Positions 1 to 7,785 are shown, counted from the first letter of the stretch. The stretch is DNA of 27,272 bases from an uncultured Treponema sp. (GCA_905372265.1 CAJPOL010000015.1:1-27272), one strand, 5' to 3'. A program made the numbers and translations. The notes: generated from the letters alone by a model not told the origin.

Positions 1-51
1 AGCGCCACCTTGCCAAGGTGGATGTCGCGGGTTCAATCCCCGTTTCCCGCT
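1..51 (+). tRNA. tRNA-Gly (anticodon GCC), 5' end missing
   Basis: The sequence begins at the end of the D arm. The anticodon stem is 5-9 paired with 17-21, and the loop 10-16 carries anticodon GCC at 12-14. The T stem is 27-31 with 39-43 around the loop TTCAATC. The 3' acceptor strand is 44-50 (TTCCCGC), followed by discriminator T at 51. CCA is not encoded. About 25 bases, the 5' acceptor strand and most of the D arm, lie outside the window. The gene decodes GGC and GGU codons. Confidence 0.93.
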
Positions 52-59
52 CTTACAGA

Positions 60-92
60 AGCGATTCGGTACATCCGGATCGCTTTTTTTTT
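60..92 (+). terminator. Rho-independent terminator after tRNA-Gly
   Basis: A 10-bp stem (60-69 with 75-84, one G-U pair) closes a 5-base loop and runs into nine Ts (84-92). It lies just after the tRNA and before tig, so it should end the tRNA transcript and separate it from the chaperone-protease genes. Confidence 0.85.
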
Positions 93-150
93 AACCGGAT
101 AGTGCCGGTAAAGAATAAAGTTCTCTTGCGAGAAACCCTTTTAGTACCAT

Positions 151-165
151 AAGGATATGCCAATG
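151..165 (+). promoter_or_regulatory. Ribosome binding site that fixes the tig start
   Basis: AAGGA at 151-155 lies one base before an ATG at 157 but seven bases before the in-frame ATG at 163. Normal spacing favours 163, giving a protein that begins MNFTKEF. No convincing -35/-10 pair was seen in 93-150, which holds only two small hairpins (94-109 and 121-134). Confidence 0.6.
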
Positions 166-1554
166 AATTTTACGAAAGAATTTACCCCTATCGAAAAGTC
201 TCGAATGAAACTTTCGATTACCGTTAAACAGGATGAGGTGCAAAACCGATATGCGCTTTTAACGAAAAAATATGCGAAACAGCTCCAGATACCGGGCTTT
301 CGTAAAGGCAAAGTACCGGTAAAAATCCTTGAACAGAAATTCGGCGAAACCCTGCGTGCCGAAACGTATGACGAAGTGATTCAAAATGTATTGGAAGAAG
401 TGTTTGAAGCTGCGGACAAATATTCACGGCCGCTACCGTATTCACAGCCTGAACTTGACGGTACACCCGATTTTAAGCTTGACTCCGACTTGGTGTTTAC
501 CGTTCTGTATGATGTACTGCCAAAAGTAGAAATAACAAAAACGGAGGGCTTTACGGTATCGGTTCCTAAAGTATCTGTTACCGACAGCGATATCGAAAAA
601 GAATTGACGCTGATACAGGAACGCAATGCACTTGTCATCGATTGCGGCGATTCGGATACCGTTCAGAATGATAATATCGTAACTATTAACTATGTACAGC
701 TTGATGATGCCGATGAGGAAATCGAAACTTCAAAACGGAATGATTTTGTGTTTACCGTTGGTAAGGGGCAGTTCCATTACGGCATAGACGATGAACTTAT
801 CGGTATGAAAAAAGGCGAAGAAAAAGTTATCACCAAGACATACCCTGCCGATAATATCGATGAACAGCTTGCAGGAAAGACAATTAAGTTAAAGGTTATC
901 GTAACTGCGTTGAAGCGCAAAGACTTACCCGCTATTGACGATGATCTTGCACAGGATGTAAGCGAAAAGTACAAAACGCTTGCGGATTTAAAGGCCGACA
1001 TATCGAAGAATCTTACACGTCAGGTAGAAGATGTTCTGGAGCGGAAAAAAAACGACAATCTGCTTAAACAGATGGCGGAAGCTAATCCTATAGAACTGCC
1101 TGAATCTATGATTAAGGCGGAACTTGAAGGCCGGTGGGCTATGCTGGCACAGCGATTGGGAATGTCGGCCGAAAACTTGGAAAAACTTACGGGCGACGTA
1201 AACGGTAAGTTTTCTAAGGAATCTGCGATGGCTGAATGGCGGGCAGAGGCAGAGTTGCGGCTTAAAACCCGCATTATTGTCGAAAAACTGATGGAAGAAC
1301 GAGCTATTACTGCTTCGCCGGAAGATGTTGAAGCGGAATACGCTTCAATAGCCGAACGCGCAGGGGCTTCAACGGAAGATGTTAAAAAGCATTATGACGG
1401 TAAGCCTCGTGAAAAAGAATATTTGATTGACGATATCAAAGAAAAAAAACTCTATGCCCAGCTTTTTGAAAAATCGACGGTAAAAGCGGGTGAGAAGCTG
1501 ACGGTAGAACAATTACTTGGAGAGGGAGCTGCCGATGTCGGAACAGATGCATAG
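163..1554 (+). CDS. tig: Trigger factor, ribosome-associated chaperone and prolyl isomerase
   Basis: This 463-residue protein binds the ribosome exit tunnel and shields nascent chains in the cytoplasm. The N-terminal ribosome-binding domain carries the signature GFRKGKVP at residues 45-52. A central FKBP-type isomerase domain (about 155-245) follows, including the stretch VGKGQFHYGIDDELIGMKKGE. The helical C-terminal chaperone arms make up the rest. Length and domain order are normal for the family. The ATG at 163 is preferred to 157 on ribosome-binding-site spacing. The 3' end overlaps clpP by 20 bases, so tig, clpP and clpX are almost certainly one transcript. Pairing a folding chaperone with the ClpXP protease is a classic bacterial arrangement. 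Confidence 0.96.
   Translation: MNFTKEFTPIEKSRMKLSITVKQDEVQNRYALLTKKYAKQLQIPGFRKGKVPVKILEQKFGETLRAETYDEVIQNVLEEVFEAADKYSRPLPYSQPELDGTPDFKLDSDLVFTVLYDVLPKVEITKTEGFTVSVPKVSVTDSDIEKELTLIQERNALVIDCGDSDTVQNDNIVTINYVQLDDADEEIETSKRNDFVFTVGKGQFHYGIDDELIGMKKGEEKVITKTYPADNIDEQLAGKTIKLKVIVTALKRKDLPAIDDDLAQDVSEKYKTLADLKADISKNLTRQVEDVLERKKNDNLLKQMAEANPIELPESMIKAELEGRWAMLAQRLGMSAENLEKLTGDVNGKFSKESAMAEWRAEAELRLKTRIIVEKLMEERAITASPEDVEAEYASIAERAGASTEDVKKHYDGKPREKEYLIDDIKEKKLYAQLFEKSTVKAGEKLTVEQLLGEGAADVGTDA
1519..1537 (+). promoter_or_regulatory. Ribosome binding site inside tig that fixes the clpP start
   Basis: The purine-rich GGAGAGGGAG (1519-1528) lies six bases before the ATG at 1535. This makes ATG 1535 the start, rather than the in-frame TTG at 1517, which itself sits at the edge of the Shine-Dalgarno stretch. 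Because the site is within the end of tig, translation of the two genes is probably coupled. Confidence 0.75.
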
Positions 1555-2140
1555 CCTTGTTCCTTATGTTATTGAGCAAACGGGAAACGGCGAGCGCAGT
1601 TATGATATTTTTTCCCGTCTGTTAAAAGACCGTATTATCTTTGTTGATGGAGAAATAACCGATGCAACCGCCGATTTGGTGGTTGCGCAGCTGCTTTTTC
1701 TTGAGTCGCAGAACCCCGACAAAGATATCAGTCTTTATATTAATAGCCCCGGCGGTTCAGTAACGGCAGGGCTTGCCGTTTACGATACGATGCAACATAT
1801 TCATCCTCATGTGCAGACCATCTGTTTGGGGCAGGCCGCGAGTATGGCTGCCGTGCTTTTGGCCGGGGGAAGCAAAGGAAAGCGCTTTGCATTGCCGTCT
1901 TCCCGCGTGATGATTCATCAGCCGTGGGGCGGTGCACAGGGACAGGCGAGCGATATTACCATACAAGCACGGGAAATACTCCGGTTAAAAAAGCTGATTA
2001 TCCAATATTGCGCCCATCACACCGGAAAATCGGAGAAGGCGGTTGCCGAAGACATGGAACGGGATTTCTTTATGTCTGCGCAGGAAGCCTGCGAATACGG
2101 CATTGTCGATATGGTTATGGATAGGAGAAAAAATGCCTAA
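1535..2140 (+). CDS. clpP: ATP-dependent Clp protease, proteolytic subunit
   Basis: This 201-residue serine peptidase forms the double-heptamer barrel that degrades substrates unfolded by ClpX or ClpA/C. The complete catalytic triad can be read: Ser103 in GQAASMAA, His128 in MIHQP, and Asp177 in ERDFF. The oxyanion-loop motif SPGGSV (71-76) is present. After the active-site His the usual LGG reads WGG (131-133), a small variation. Length is typical. The gene overlaps tig by 20 bases and clpX by 8, which implies co-transcription and coupled translation. The N-terminal propeptide is short, so little processing is expected. Confidence 0.97.
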   Translation: MSEQMHSLVPYVIEQTGNGERSYDIFSRLLKDRIIFVDGEITDATADLVVAQLLFLESQNPDKDISLYINSPGGSVTAGLAVYDTMQHIHPHVQTICLGQAASMAAVLLAGGSKGKRFALPSSRVMIHQPWGGAQGQASDITIQAREILRLKKLIIQYCAHHTGKSEKAVAEDMERDFFMSAQEACEYGIVDMVMDRRKNA

Positions 2141-3377
2141 ATTAAGAAGTGATCCTTCTTTGGTTTGCTCTTTTTGCGGTAAGCGTGAAGATGCAGGCCG
2201 TAAAATTGTTCCCGGTCCGGGAGTTGCTATCTGCGATCATTGTATCCAGCTTTGTAAGGAATACTTGAGCGCTTATAAAATGGCGATGCCTTTGCAGCTT
2301 TCAGGGGATATTCCGACACCGGTGGAGCTAAAGGCCTACCTTGACGAATATGTTATCGGACAAGAGAAAGCCAAACGGGTTTTATCGGTTGCCGTCTATA
2401 ATCACTACAAGCGGATTATGCATCCGCCGACTGACCGAAATGCCGTTGTGATTGAAAAATCGAACGTTTTATTGATAGGCCCGACCGGTTCGGGAAAGAC
2501 GCTCTTGGCGCGGACTCTTGCGCAAAAGATGAAGGTGCCGTTTGCTATTGCGGATGCGACTACTTTAACCGAAGCGGGATATGTCGGTGAAGACGTTGAA
2601 AATATCCTTTTAAAGCTTATCCAAAATGCAGATGGCGATATCGCTCGTGCGGAGCGCGGTATTATCTTTATTGACGAAATTGATAAGATTGCGCGGAAAA
2701 GCGAAAACGTATCGATTACCCGTGATGTTTCGGGTGAAGGTGTTCAGCAGGCTTTATTGAAGATTGTTGAAGGAACCGTTGCTTCCGTTCCTCCGCAGGG
2801 CGGGCGTAAACATCCGAATCAGGATATGCTCAAAATCGATACGTCCAATATCCTGTTTATCTGCGGCGGCGCTTTTGTCGGGCTTGATACGATTATTCAG
2901 ACGCGGGTTGCGGAAAATCCGATGGGGTTTGCGGCTGATGTGCGGTCTGCAAAAGAAAAGGATTTGCAGGAGTTGTACGACAAGCTCATTCCCGATGATC
3001 TGGTAAAATTCGGTATTATTCCCGAATTGATCGGGCGGCTTCCCATCAGTGTTTCGCTCAGCGATTTAAAGCTCGAAGACCTGCGCCGTATTCTTGTTGA
3101 ACCTAAGAACGCGATTATCAAACAGTTCCAAGAATCGTTTAAGCTTGATAATGTTAAGCTCACCTTTGACGAGGCCGCTCTTGATGCGATTTCACAGCAG
3201 GCGCTGGATCAAAATACCGGTGCACGCGGGCTTCGCTCTATTGTTGAGAAGCTGATGCTTGACGCGATGTTTGAAGCACCGTCAATGAAAGGTGAAAAAG
3301 CCCTGCATATCACAAAGAAAGTTATTGAGGAAACCGAGAAGCCTGAGTTAAAACTGATTTCGGAAAAAACAGCATAG
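2133..3377 (+). CDS. clpX: ATP-dependent Clp protease, ATP-binding subunit ClpX
   Basis: This 414-residue AAA+ unfoldase recognises substrates and threads them into ClpP. The N-terminal zinc-binding domain has Cys12, Cys15, Cys34 and Cys37. The ATPase core has Walker A GPTGSGKT (116-123), pore-1 loop GYVG (149-152), Walker B FIDEID (179-184) and the pore-2 motif GGRKHP. The ClpP-docking loop normally read as IGF appears here as MGF in NPMGFAAD. The C-terminal small domain includes GARGLRS. The start is ATG 2133, preceded by AGGAGA at 2123-2128. An upstream in-frame start at 2043 would overlap clpP by 98 bases and add a 30-residue extension unlike the family. A terminator follows 39 bases downstream. 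Confidence 0.97.
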   Translation: MPKLRSDPSLVCSFCGKREDAGRKIVPGPGVAICDHCIQLCKEYLSAYKMAMPLQLSGDIPTPVELKAYLDEYVIGQEKAKRVLSVAVYNHYKRIMHPPTDRNAVVIEKSNVLLIGPTGSGKTLLARTLAQKMKVPFAIADATTLTEAGYVGEDVENILLKLIQNADGDIARAERGIIFIDEIDKIARKSENVSITRDVSGEGVQQALLKIVEGTVASVPPQGGRKHPNQDMLKIDTSNILFICGGAFVGLDTIIQTRVAENPMGFAADVRSAKEKDLQELYDKLIPDDLVKFGIIPELIGRLPISVSLSDLKLEDLRRILVEPKNAIIKQFQESFKLDNVKLTFDEAALDAISQQALDQNTGARGLRSIVEKLMLDAMFEAPSMKGEKALHITKKVIEETEKPELKLISEKTA

Positions 3378-3416
3378 TTTTATCGAATTTTTCTGTGATT
3401 GATTTATTCTTTAGAC

Positions 3417-3485
3417 AAAAAAAAGAGCCGGCGTTATTAAACGGGCGGAAGATTTAACTTCAACCGTTTGACGTCGGCTTTTTTT
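3417..3485. terminator. Bidirectional terminator between clpX and the convergent membrane-protein gene
   Basis: Eight As (3417-3424) precede a stem of 3426-3434 with 3471-3479, and seven Ts (3479-3485) follow it. Inside lie two further helices: 3439-3444 with 3464-3469, and 3448-3451 with 3458-3461. The A tract on one side and T tract on the other allow termination of clpX on + and of the 3508-3927 gene on -. Confidence 0.82.
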
Positions 3486-3507
3486 GATGCTTCTCTTAAT
3501 TAAAAAA

Positions 3508-3927
3508 TCAGTTACGATACTGTACGCAGATGAGGGCTCCCAATACCATCAGGTGACCGGAAAGCTGCTGCAGATAGGTTAATAAACCGTGTACGCCATG
3601 AATACCGCTGTTAAATGTTCCGATAAAATCGATCAAAACAATATTAATGATCCACAACACGGTAAAAATAATCAAAATCACATTGAGAATCTGCGGAGAG
3701 AATGTAAACAGCCCCATCAACAAGAAAAATCCGGCGATGAGTTCACAGACTGCAATCGAGATGATGATGATCGTGCTTACTGTTGAACTTTTTACCAACT
3801 GTGTAAGAAATGTAACCACCGGATTTAAATTACCGGCGCTGGACTGCATAAGTCCCGTTACGCCGCTAACCAGTAAGAAAAAAACAAGTGCAATTTGCAA
3901 GATGGTGATACCCATACTTCGTCTCAT
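3508..3927 (-). CDS. Small four-helix integral membrane protein, DoxX-like
   Basis: This 139-residue protein is mostly hydrophobic. Predicted membrane segments lie at about 7-27, 50-73, 79-103 and 123-136. The layout and length resemble the DoxX-like family of small membrane proteins, but I see no decisive motif and the function is unknown. The ATG at 3927 has a good Shine-Dalgarno (GGAGG, five bases upstream). A second in-frame Met at residue 5 is possible. The gene is convergent with clpX and shares its terminator. It lies 138 bases downstream of holA on the same strand and probably has its own promoter. Confidence 0.72.
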   Translation of the reverse strand: MRRSMGITILQIALVFFLLVSGVTGLMQSSAGNLNPVVTFLTQLVKSSTVSTIIIISIAVCELIAGFFLLMGLFTFSPQILNVILIIFTVLWIINIVLIDFIGTFNSGIHGVHGLLTYLQQLSGHLMVLGALICVQYRN

Positions 3928-4065
3928 AAGAACCTCCGAATGGGAACCTCTAAAAATATAACCAAGTCTTTAGAGATACCCCAAATATCTTCTGTATATA
4001 TCGGCGAATATCGGCAGACTTTTATGTTATAAATACGGGAGATTCTCTGAATATTTTTGGGATAA
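3928..4065 (-). other. Intergenic region upstream of the membrane-protein gene, with a hairpin
   Basis: This 138-base gap separates holA from the membrane-protein gene. It contains a 7-bp inverted repeat (3948-3954 CTCTAAA with 3969-3975 TTTAGAG) in the likely 5' leader. A TATATT sequence on the - strand could be a weak -10, but its -35 partner is poor. No terminator for holA is obvious, so read-through is possible. Confidence 0.35.
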
Positions 4066-5076
4066 TTAGTGCAGACGGACGGTGTCGCTGTATGCCGCTA
4101 ATTCCCGTCCCTGATTGCAGATAATGCTGTAGAGGCAGGTGTCGAGCAGTACGCCCGATAATTCTTGCCCCATTGCACGAATCTGCATATCGGTTTTATT
4201 TAAGAGCGATATAATGCGGTACACTGTTTGCGCATTCCATTGCCTGCTTGCACGGCGGTACTGGTCGATTGCTTTTTTTGATGTAAAGCCCGCTTTTTTT
4301 AAGCTGAAATCATCAAGCCCGCCGGTTTGCGCAAGGTTATGCCAGTCCCGCAAACGCCGAAAGCAGTAGGCAAGTCCCGCAATCAGTTGTACCGGAGAGG
4401 ATTCTTTGGAAAGGGTCAACTTCTGGCGGATATTCAGCGCATATTCCAGATTGGCATTACTGAGCGCATCAAAAAGCGTAAACGGTGTTTCTTCTTTGTT
4501 ATGCGCAAGCAGGTGTTCAACGGTTTCCGCAGTCAGCGTTGTTCCCGGCTCAAAAAAGAGGCTGATATGCGCGCAGGTAGTTTTTAACGCTTCGGTGTTA
4601 TTTTCTACCAATTCCAGCAGAACCTCGACAGCATTCTGCTCAATATTGATTTTCGACTGTCCAAAATAACGGCGAATCCAATCCCGTTTTCTATTTTCGA
4701 AGAGTTCCCAGAATATTTTTTTGTGATCTTTAGGCACCAGCGCTTCAATTTTTTTATCAATTCCGATTTCATCGGAGATTAGGACTAAAAAAGCGCCGTC
4801 TTCAGTAGAAGTTTGTTCAACCCACTGTGTGAGTGCTTGTATATCTTCCTTTTTCTTGATTGTTTCCGCATTTCTGACGACGGCAAACCGCGCCTCTGCG
4901 AACAAAGAACCGTTCTGAACGGCATCCAAAATAACCGATAGAGGGGTGTCCGCCGCGTAAAAGAGATGATTGTCGAGCTGTCCGTATTTTTTTTCCGCGC
5001 TTTTCCGCAGCGCTTCAAGCGCGTCATTCCGCTCTCCCAATTCGGGGCCGGTAAAAAGCCATAAAGGTGCACTCAT
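4066..5076 (-). CDS. holA: DNA polymerase III, delta subunit
   Basis: This 336-residue protein matches HolA-type delta subunits, the clamp-loader component that opens the beta sliding clamp. The N-terminus (LWLFTGPELGERNDAL) corresponds to the degenerate P-loop of delta, which does not bind ATP. The middle has the family pattern around KKIFWELFENRKRDWIRRYF. The C-terminal helical collar domain (about 205-330) includes PFTLFDALSN and a late LLNKTDMQIRAMG segment. Length fits the family. It starts 9 bases after ptsH and appears to be the last gene of the operon. Linking a replication gene to HPr signalling looks like positional conservation in treponemes, not a shared pathway. Confidence 0.9.
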   Translation of the reverse strand: MSAPLWLFTGPELGERNDALEALRKSAEKKYGQLDNHLFYAADTPLSVILDAVQNGSLFAEARFAVVRNAETIKKKEDIQALTQWVEQTSTEDGAFLVLISDEIGIDKKIEALVPKDHKKIFWELFENRKRDWIRRYFGQSKINIEQNAVEVLLELVENNTEALKTTCAHISLFFEPGTTLTAETVEHLLAHNKEETPFTLFDALSNANLEYALNIRQKLTLSKESSPVQLIAGLAYCFRRLRDWHNLAQTGGLDDFSLKKAGFTSKKAIDQYRRASRQWNAQTVYRIISLLNKTDMQIRAMGQELSGVLLDTCLYSIICNQGRELAAYSDTVRLH

Positions 5077-5085
5077 CTTTTTGCG

Positions 5086-5352
5086 TTATTCCTCTTCAAA
5101 TTTTGCGGCAAAAAGCTGTTCAAGCGCTGCGACTGCTTCGGTTTCGTCGGCGCCGTCGGCAGAAACGGTCAATTCGGTTTGATAGCCCGCAGCCATCGTC
5201 ATTACACCCATAATAGATTTCGCATTAACAGTAATGTTTTCTTTTTCAAATATGATCGTCGACTGGAACTTGCTTGCCGTTTGTACAATCAACGATGACG
5301 GCCGCGCATGGATGCCGGCGCGATTTTGCACAATAATCTTTTTTGTTACCAT
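5086..5352 (-). CDS. ptsH: Phosphocarrier protein HPr
   Basis: This 88-residue protein has both hallmark sites of HPr. His15 in GIHARP is the site of phosphoenolpyruvate-dependent phosphorylation by Enzyme I. Ser45 in AKSIMGVM is the residue targeted by HPr kinase, equivalent to Ser46 of Bacillus. The Shine-Dalgarno AAGGA overlaps the hprK stop codon, so translation is probably coupled to the kinase gene 11 bases upstream. No Enzyme I or sugar-specific Enzyme II gene lies in the window. HPr may act mainly as a regulatory protein here, as proposed for spirochaetes with incomplete phosphotransferase systems. That role is inference. Confidence 0.96.
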   Translation of the reverse strand: MVTKKIIVQNRAGIHARPSSLIVQTASKFQSTIIFEKENITVNAKSIMGVMTMAAGYQTELTVSADGADETEAVAALEQLFAAKFEEE

Positions 5353-5363
5353 AGAGTTTTTCC

Positions 5364-6353
5364 TTAATAGGTATCATCTGCCGAATAATAAGGTACCCGG
5401 CTCGTATCGCTTTCCATCCAGCGCAGAATGTTTTGATTAAATTCTTTCGCAGAATAAACGCCCATACTTTTAAGCCGCTCGTTCATTGCGGCCGTTTCTA
5501 AAATAATCGGAATATTTCGCCCCGATTTTACCGGTATTTCCAAAAGCGGCAGTTTTACATCCAATATCTCGGTGGTAAGTTCCTCAGTACCGATGCGGTC
5601 GTATACTTTGTGTGAATCCCATTCTTCCAACTTAGCCACTAGCTGTATCTGCTTTTGCTCCCGCACCGAACGGACGCCGTACAGCTGCATAATATTGATA
5701 ATGCCCAGCCCTCGTATTTCCATGTGATGGCCGATCATCTTATTGGCGCCCCGCCCGATTAAGCTATTCCCGTTGATGCAGGTGATCTCGACCACATCGT
5801 CAACCACCAATCGGTGTCCGCGTTCCACAAGCTCAAGCGCCGTTTCACTTTTACCGACCCCCGAATCACCCAAGATGAGAATACCAAGTCCGTATACTTC
5901 TACCAGAACACCGTGTATTGCCACTGTCGGGGCGAACACATTGGAGAGAACACGCATCAGCCGCACGGAAAGCTCGCTGGAGGAAAGATCCGTTTGCAGT
6001 ACGGGGCAGCCGGTTGTCCGAACCAACTCTAAAAACACCGGAGGAGGAGGAATATTATGAGAGAAAATACAGCAGGGAATATCATAAGTCAGCATCTTTT
6101 TTATATTTTCCACGGTATTGTTTTCAATGAGTTTTTGTAAATAGGCGCATTCTCCCCTGCCGAACAGCTGGACACGTTGATAGGCAAAAGAATCAAAGAA
6201 GCCCGAAAGTGCAAGACCGGGACGATTTAAATCCGCAACGGTAATACTGCGCATCAAACCGTTTTGCCCGCACACGCAATGCAGGTGAAGCGCATCGTGT
6301 TCCGTTAAGTCGAGATCGAGTAATTCAAGTACCGTTAAACTCTTAGAAAGCAT
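5364..6353 (-). CDS. hprK: HPr kinase/phosphorylase
   Basis: This 329-residue bifunctional enzyme phosphorylates HPr on its regulatory serine using ATP or pyrophosphate, and reverses the reaction when phosphate is high. The N-terminal domain (about 1-135) precedes a catalytic domain with the conserved His147 in AIHGV, Walker A GDSGVGKS (162-169), acidic DD at 185-186, the family signature MEIRGLGIIN (211-220) and the C-terminal loop PVKSGRNIPI (274-283). All key residues are present, so the protein should be active. Its target HPr is encoded 11 bases downstream. The start at 6353 has a weak AAGG Shine-Dalgarno. Confidence 0.96.
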   Translation of the reverse strand: MLSKSLTVLELLDLDLTEHDALHLHCVCGQNGLMRSITVADLNRPGLALSGFFDSFAYQRVQLFGRGECAYLQKLIENNTVENIKKMLTYDIPCCIFSHNIPPPPVFLELVRTTGCPVLQTDLSSSELSVRLMRVLSNVFAPTVAIHGVLVEVYGLGILILGDSGVGKSETALELVERGHRLVVDDVVEITCINGNSLIGRGANKMIGHHMEIRGLGIINIMQLYGVRSVREQKQIQLVAKLEEWDSHKVYDRIGTEELTTEILDVKLPLLEIPVKSGRNIPIILETAAMNERLKSMGVYSAKEFNQNILRWMESDTSRVPYYSADDTY

Positions 6354-6389
6354 ATATAAGCCTTTATAACCGCGCCGATTGCCCTAAGT

Positions 6390-7688
6390 TCAATCTTTTA
6401 GGGATTTCAGTTCGGTTTTAAGTGAGGCGCTTTCGCGTGATTGACGCGCAAGGCGGTCGGCGAGAAGGCGCGACAAAAAGATACCGTAATGAGGGTATGC
6501 TTCGATCAGTTTTATAAATTCCATCTTAGGCACTTTAACCAACGTTCCTTTTCCGATCGCAACAATGGTTGCCGACCGCCTATCGTTTGTAAGGAAAGCC
6601 ATCTCCCCGATAAAAATGTCCGCCGGCGTCAGCACCGTTAACAGTGTATTATCGACGTAAACCGCATAGCGTCCGGATCGGATATAAAAAAGGTCATTCG
6701 ATTCCTCGTTTTGACGGCATACCACCTGCAAGTGGTCAAAATGAAAGGTCTCCTGTTCCCGCAAAATTACCGGTGTTAGATTGGTACTGTCTTTCTGATT
6801 CGGCACTTCGAATGAAACCTCGTTTCCGGCATCATTATAATACAGCTCTTTCACGAAACTTTGGCTCATCTTAATACCCATTCCGTGTAAGCCTGCTTCA
6901 AAAGGAGCATCAAGCGCAGAACGCCAGTCAAATCCCGGGCCGTCGTCTTTGATGGTAATTCGCGTGCGTTCGGGAGAAATATTGTATGTGATGAGTACCT
7001 TTTTCGTTCCGACGGAAGGATCCATCTTTTTTATTTTAATCAGCTCAAGGACATCCTTCCCCTGTTTAAGCCACTCCGTTTTTTCATTATAACTTATATC
7101 GCAATTACCGTGCTCTACGGCGTTCAGCAGCAGCTCCATCATTGCACCCTGAAACGCGCTCCGTTCAGCCTCATTAACGCGGTCGGTATTATAGAGATAG
7201 GTAGAAATAAGATTTGCATAGAACATTATTTCAAACGGGTCGGTCTCACTGGTAAAACTACCGTGTTCAAGATCGTTTGCAGGATGGTTCATACCGCGAT
7301 TGACGAGAAAATGTTCATGGGAGTTTAAGATTTTAATAATTTGCACAACATACTGTTCAAATTCTTGGCGCGTTAAAACGAATAAAAAGTTAGGTTCTTT
7401 CCGTTGTGTCAGTGTCGCTTTTTGTTCCTGCGAATCGGTAATTGCAATCACACCGCCGAATAGGAGCCACGGATCATCCTTTACGATTTTAAGACATTTT
7501 TCCGCATGAATCGCAGGGTCGCCGAAATCGATAATTTTAATCTCCGGCATCTCGTACCGAAAGGCTGCAAAGGCTTCGCTGTAATCATGTAATTGTTGCG
7601 ATATAATACTGAAATTAGACTGCTTACATGCCTGTTGCAACGCATCTACAGTAGTTACAACGGTACTGACAATCGGTATCTTCTTCAT
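6390..7688 (-). CDS. Regulator with HATPase fold and C-terminal cyclic nucleotide-binding domain
   Basis: This 432-residue soluble protein has three visible parts. Residues 1-125 look like a degenerate receiver-type or sensory fold (IKIIDFGD, then VIAIT) without clear phosphorylation residues. Residues 150-300 are a GHKL/HATPase_c domain of the anti-sigma type, with N-box ELLLNAVEHGN (185-195), G1 box DDGPGF (248-253) and G2 box GLHGMGIKM (266-274). Residues 315-405 form a cyclic nucleotide-binding domain whose phosphate cassette GEMAFLTNDRRSAT (361-374) keeps the Gly-Glu pair and the Arg. No dimerisation/phosphoacceptor His domain is seen, so it is more likely a protein kinase or anti-sigma-like switch than a standard histidine kinase. 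It is the first gene of the hprK operon, 36 bases upstream. Shine-Dalgarno AAGGA. Target unknown. Confidence 0.8.
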   Translation of the reverse strand: MKKIPIVSTVVTTVDALQQACKQSNFSIISQQLHDYSEAFAAFRYEMPEIKIIDFGDPAIHAEKCLKIVKDDPWLLFGGVIAITDSQEQKATLTQRKEPNFLFVLTRQEFEQYVVQIIKILNSHEHFLVNRGMNHPANDLEHGSFTSETDPFEIMFYANLISTYLYNTDRVNEAERSAFQGAMMELLLNAVEHGNCDISYNEKTEWLKQGKDVLELIKIKKMDPSVGTKKVLITYNISPERTRITIKDDGPGFDWRSALDAPFEAGLHGMGIKMSQSFVKELYYNDAGNEVSFEVPNQKDSTNLTPVILREQETFHFDHLQVVCRQNEESNDLFYIRSGRYAVYVDNTLLTVLTPADIFIGEMAFLTNDRRSATIVAIGKGTLVKVPKMEFIKLIEAYPHYGIFLSRLLADRLARQSRESASLKTELKSLKD

Positions 7689-7698
7689 AACTTATCCT

Positions 7699-7732
7699 TT
7701 TGTGCGAAATTTTATCTAAAATTTCGCACAAA
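7699..7732 (-). repeat. Perfect 16-bp inverted repeat next to the regulator's ribosome binding site
   Basis: Bases 7699-7714 pair with 7717-7732, separated by only two bases. On the - strand the stem ends directly against the AAGGA Shine-Dalgarno of the 6390-7688 gene. In RNA it could affect ribosome access; in DNA it could be an operator. It resembles the inverted repeat at 7786-7811, with paired changes that keep the stem. Confidence 0.7.
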
Positions 7733-7746
7733 TTTTTAGGAAAGAC

Positions 7747-7761
7747 GGATAAACACATCAG
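7747..7761 (+). repeat. 15-bp direct repeat GGATAAACACATCAG, copy 1
   Basis: The same 15-mer occurs at 7831-7845 in direct orientation and at 7955-7969 inverted. Copies 1 and 2 are 84 bases apart, and each follows a similar A/T-rich inverted repeat. This suggests a duplicated unit of about 84 bases. Confidence 0.85.
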
Positions 7762-7785
7762 AAATAGTTTAAGCGCTGCCTTTCA

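Noticed and set aside
94..109. Small hairpin (ACCGG/CCGGT) upstream of tig as a second terminator or riboswitch
   Set aside because: The stem is only five pairs, has no T run and no further conserved structure.
2043..2132. N-terminal extension of ClpX
   Set aside because: It lies wholly inside clpP in another frame, and the zinc-binding domain of ClpX normally begins near the Met at 2133, which has a good ribosome binding site.
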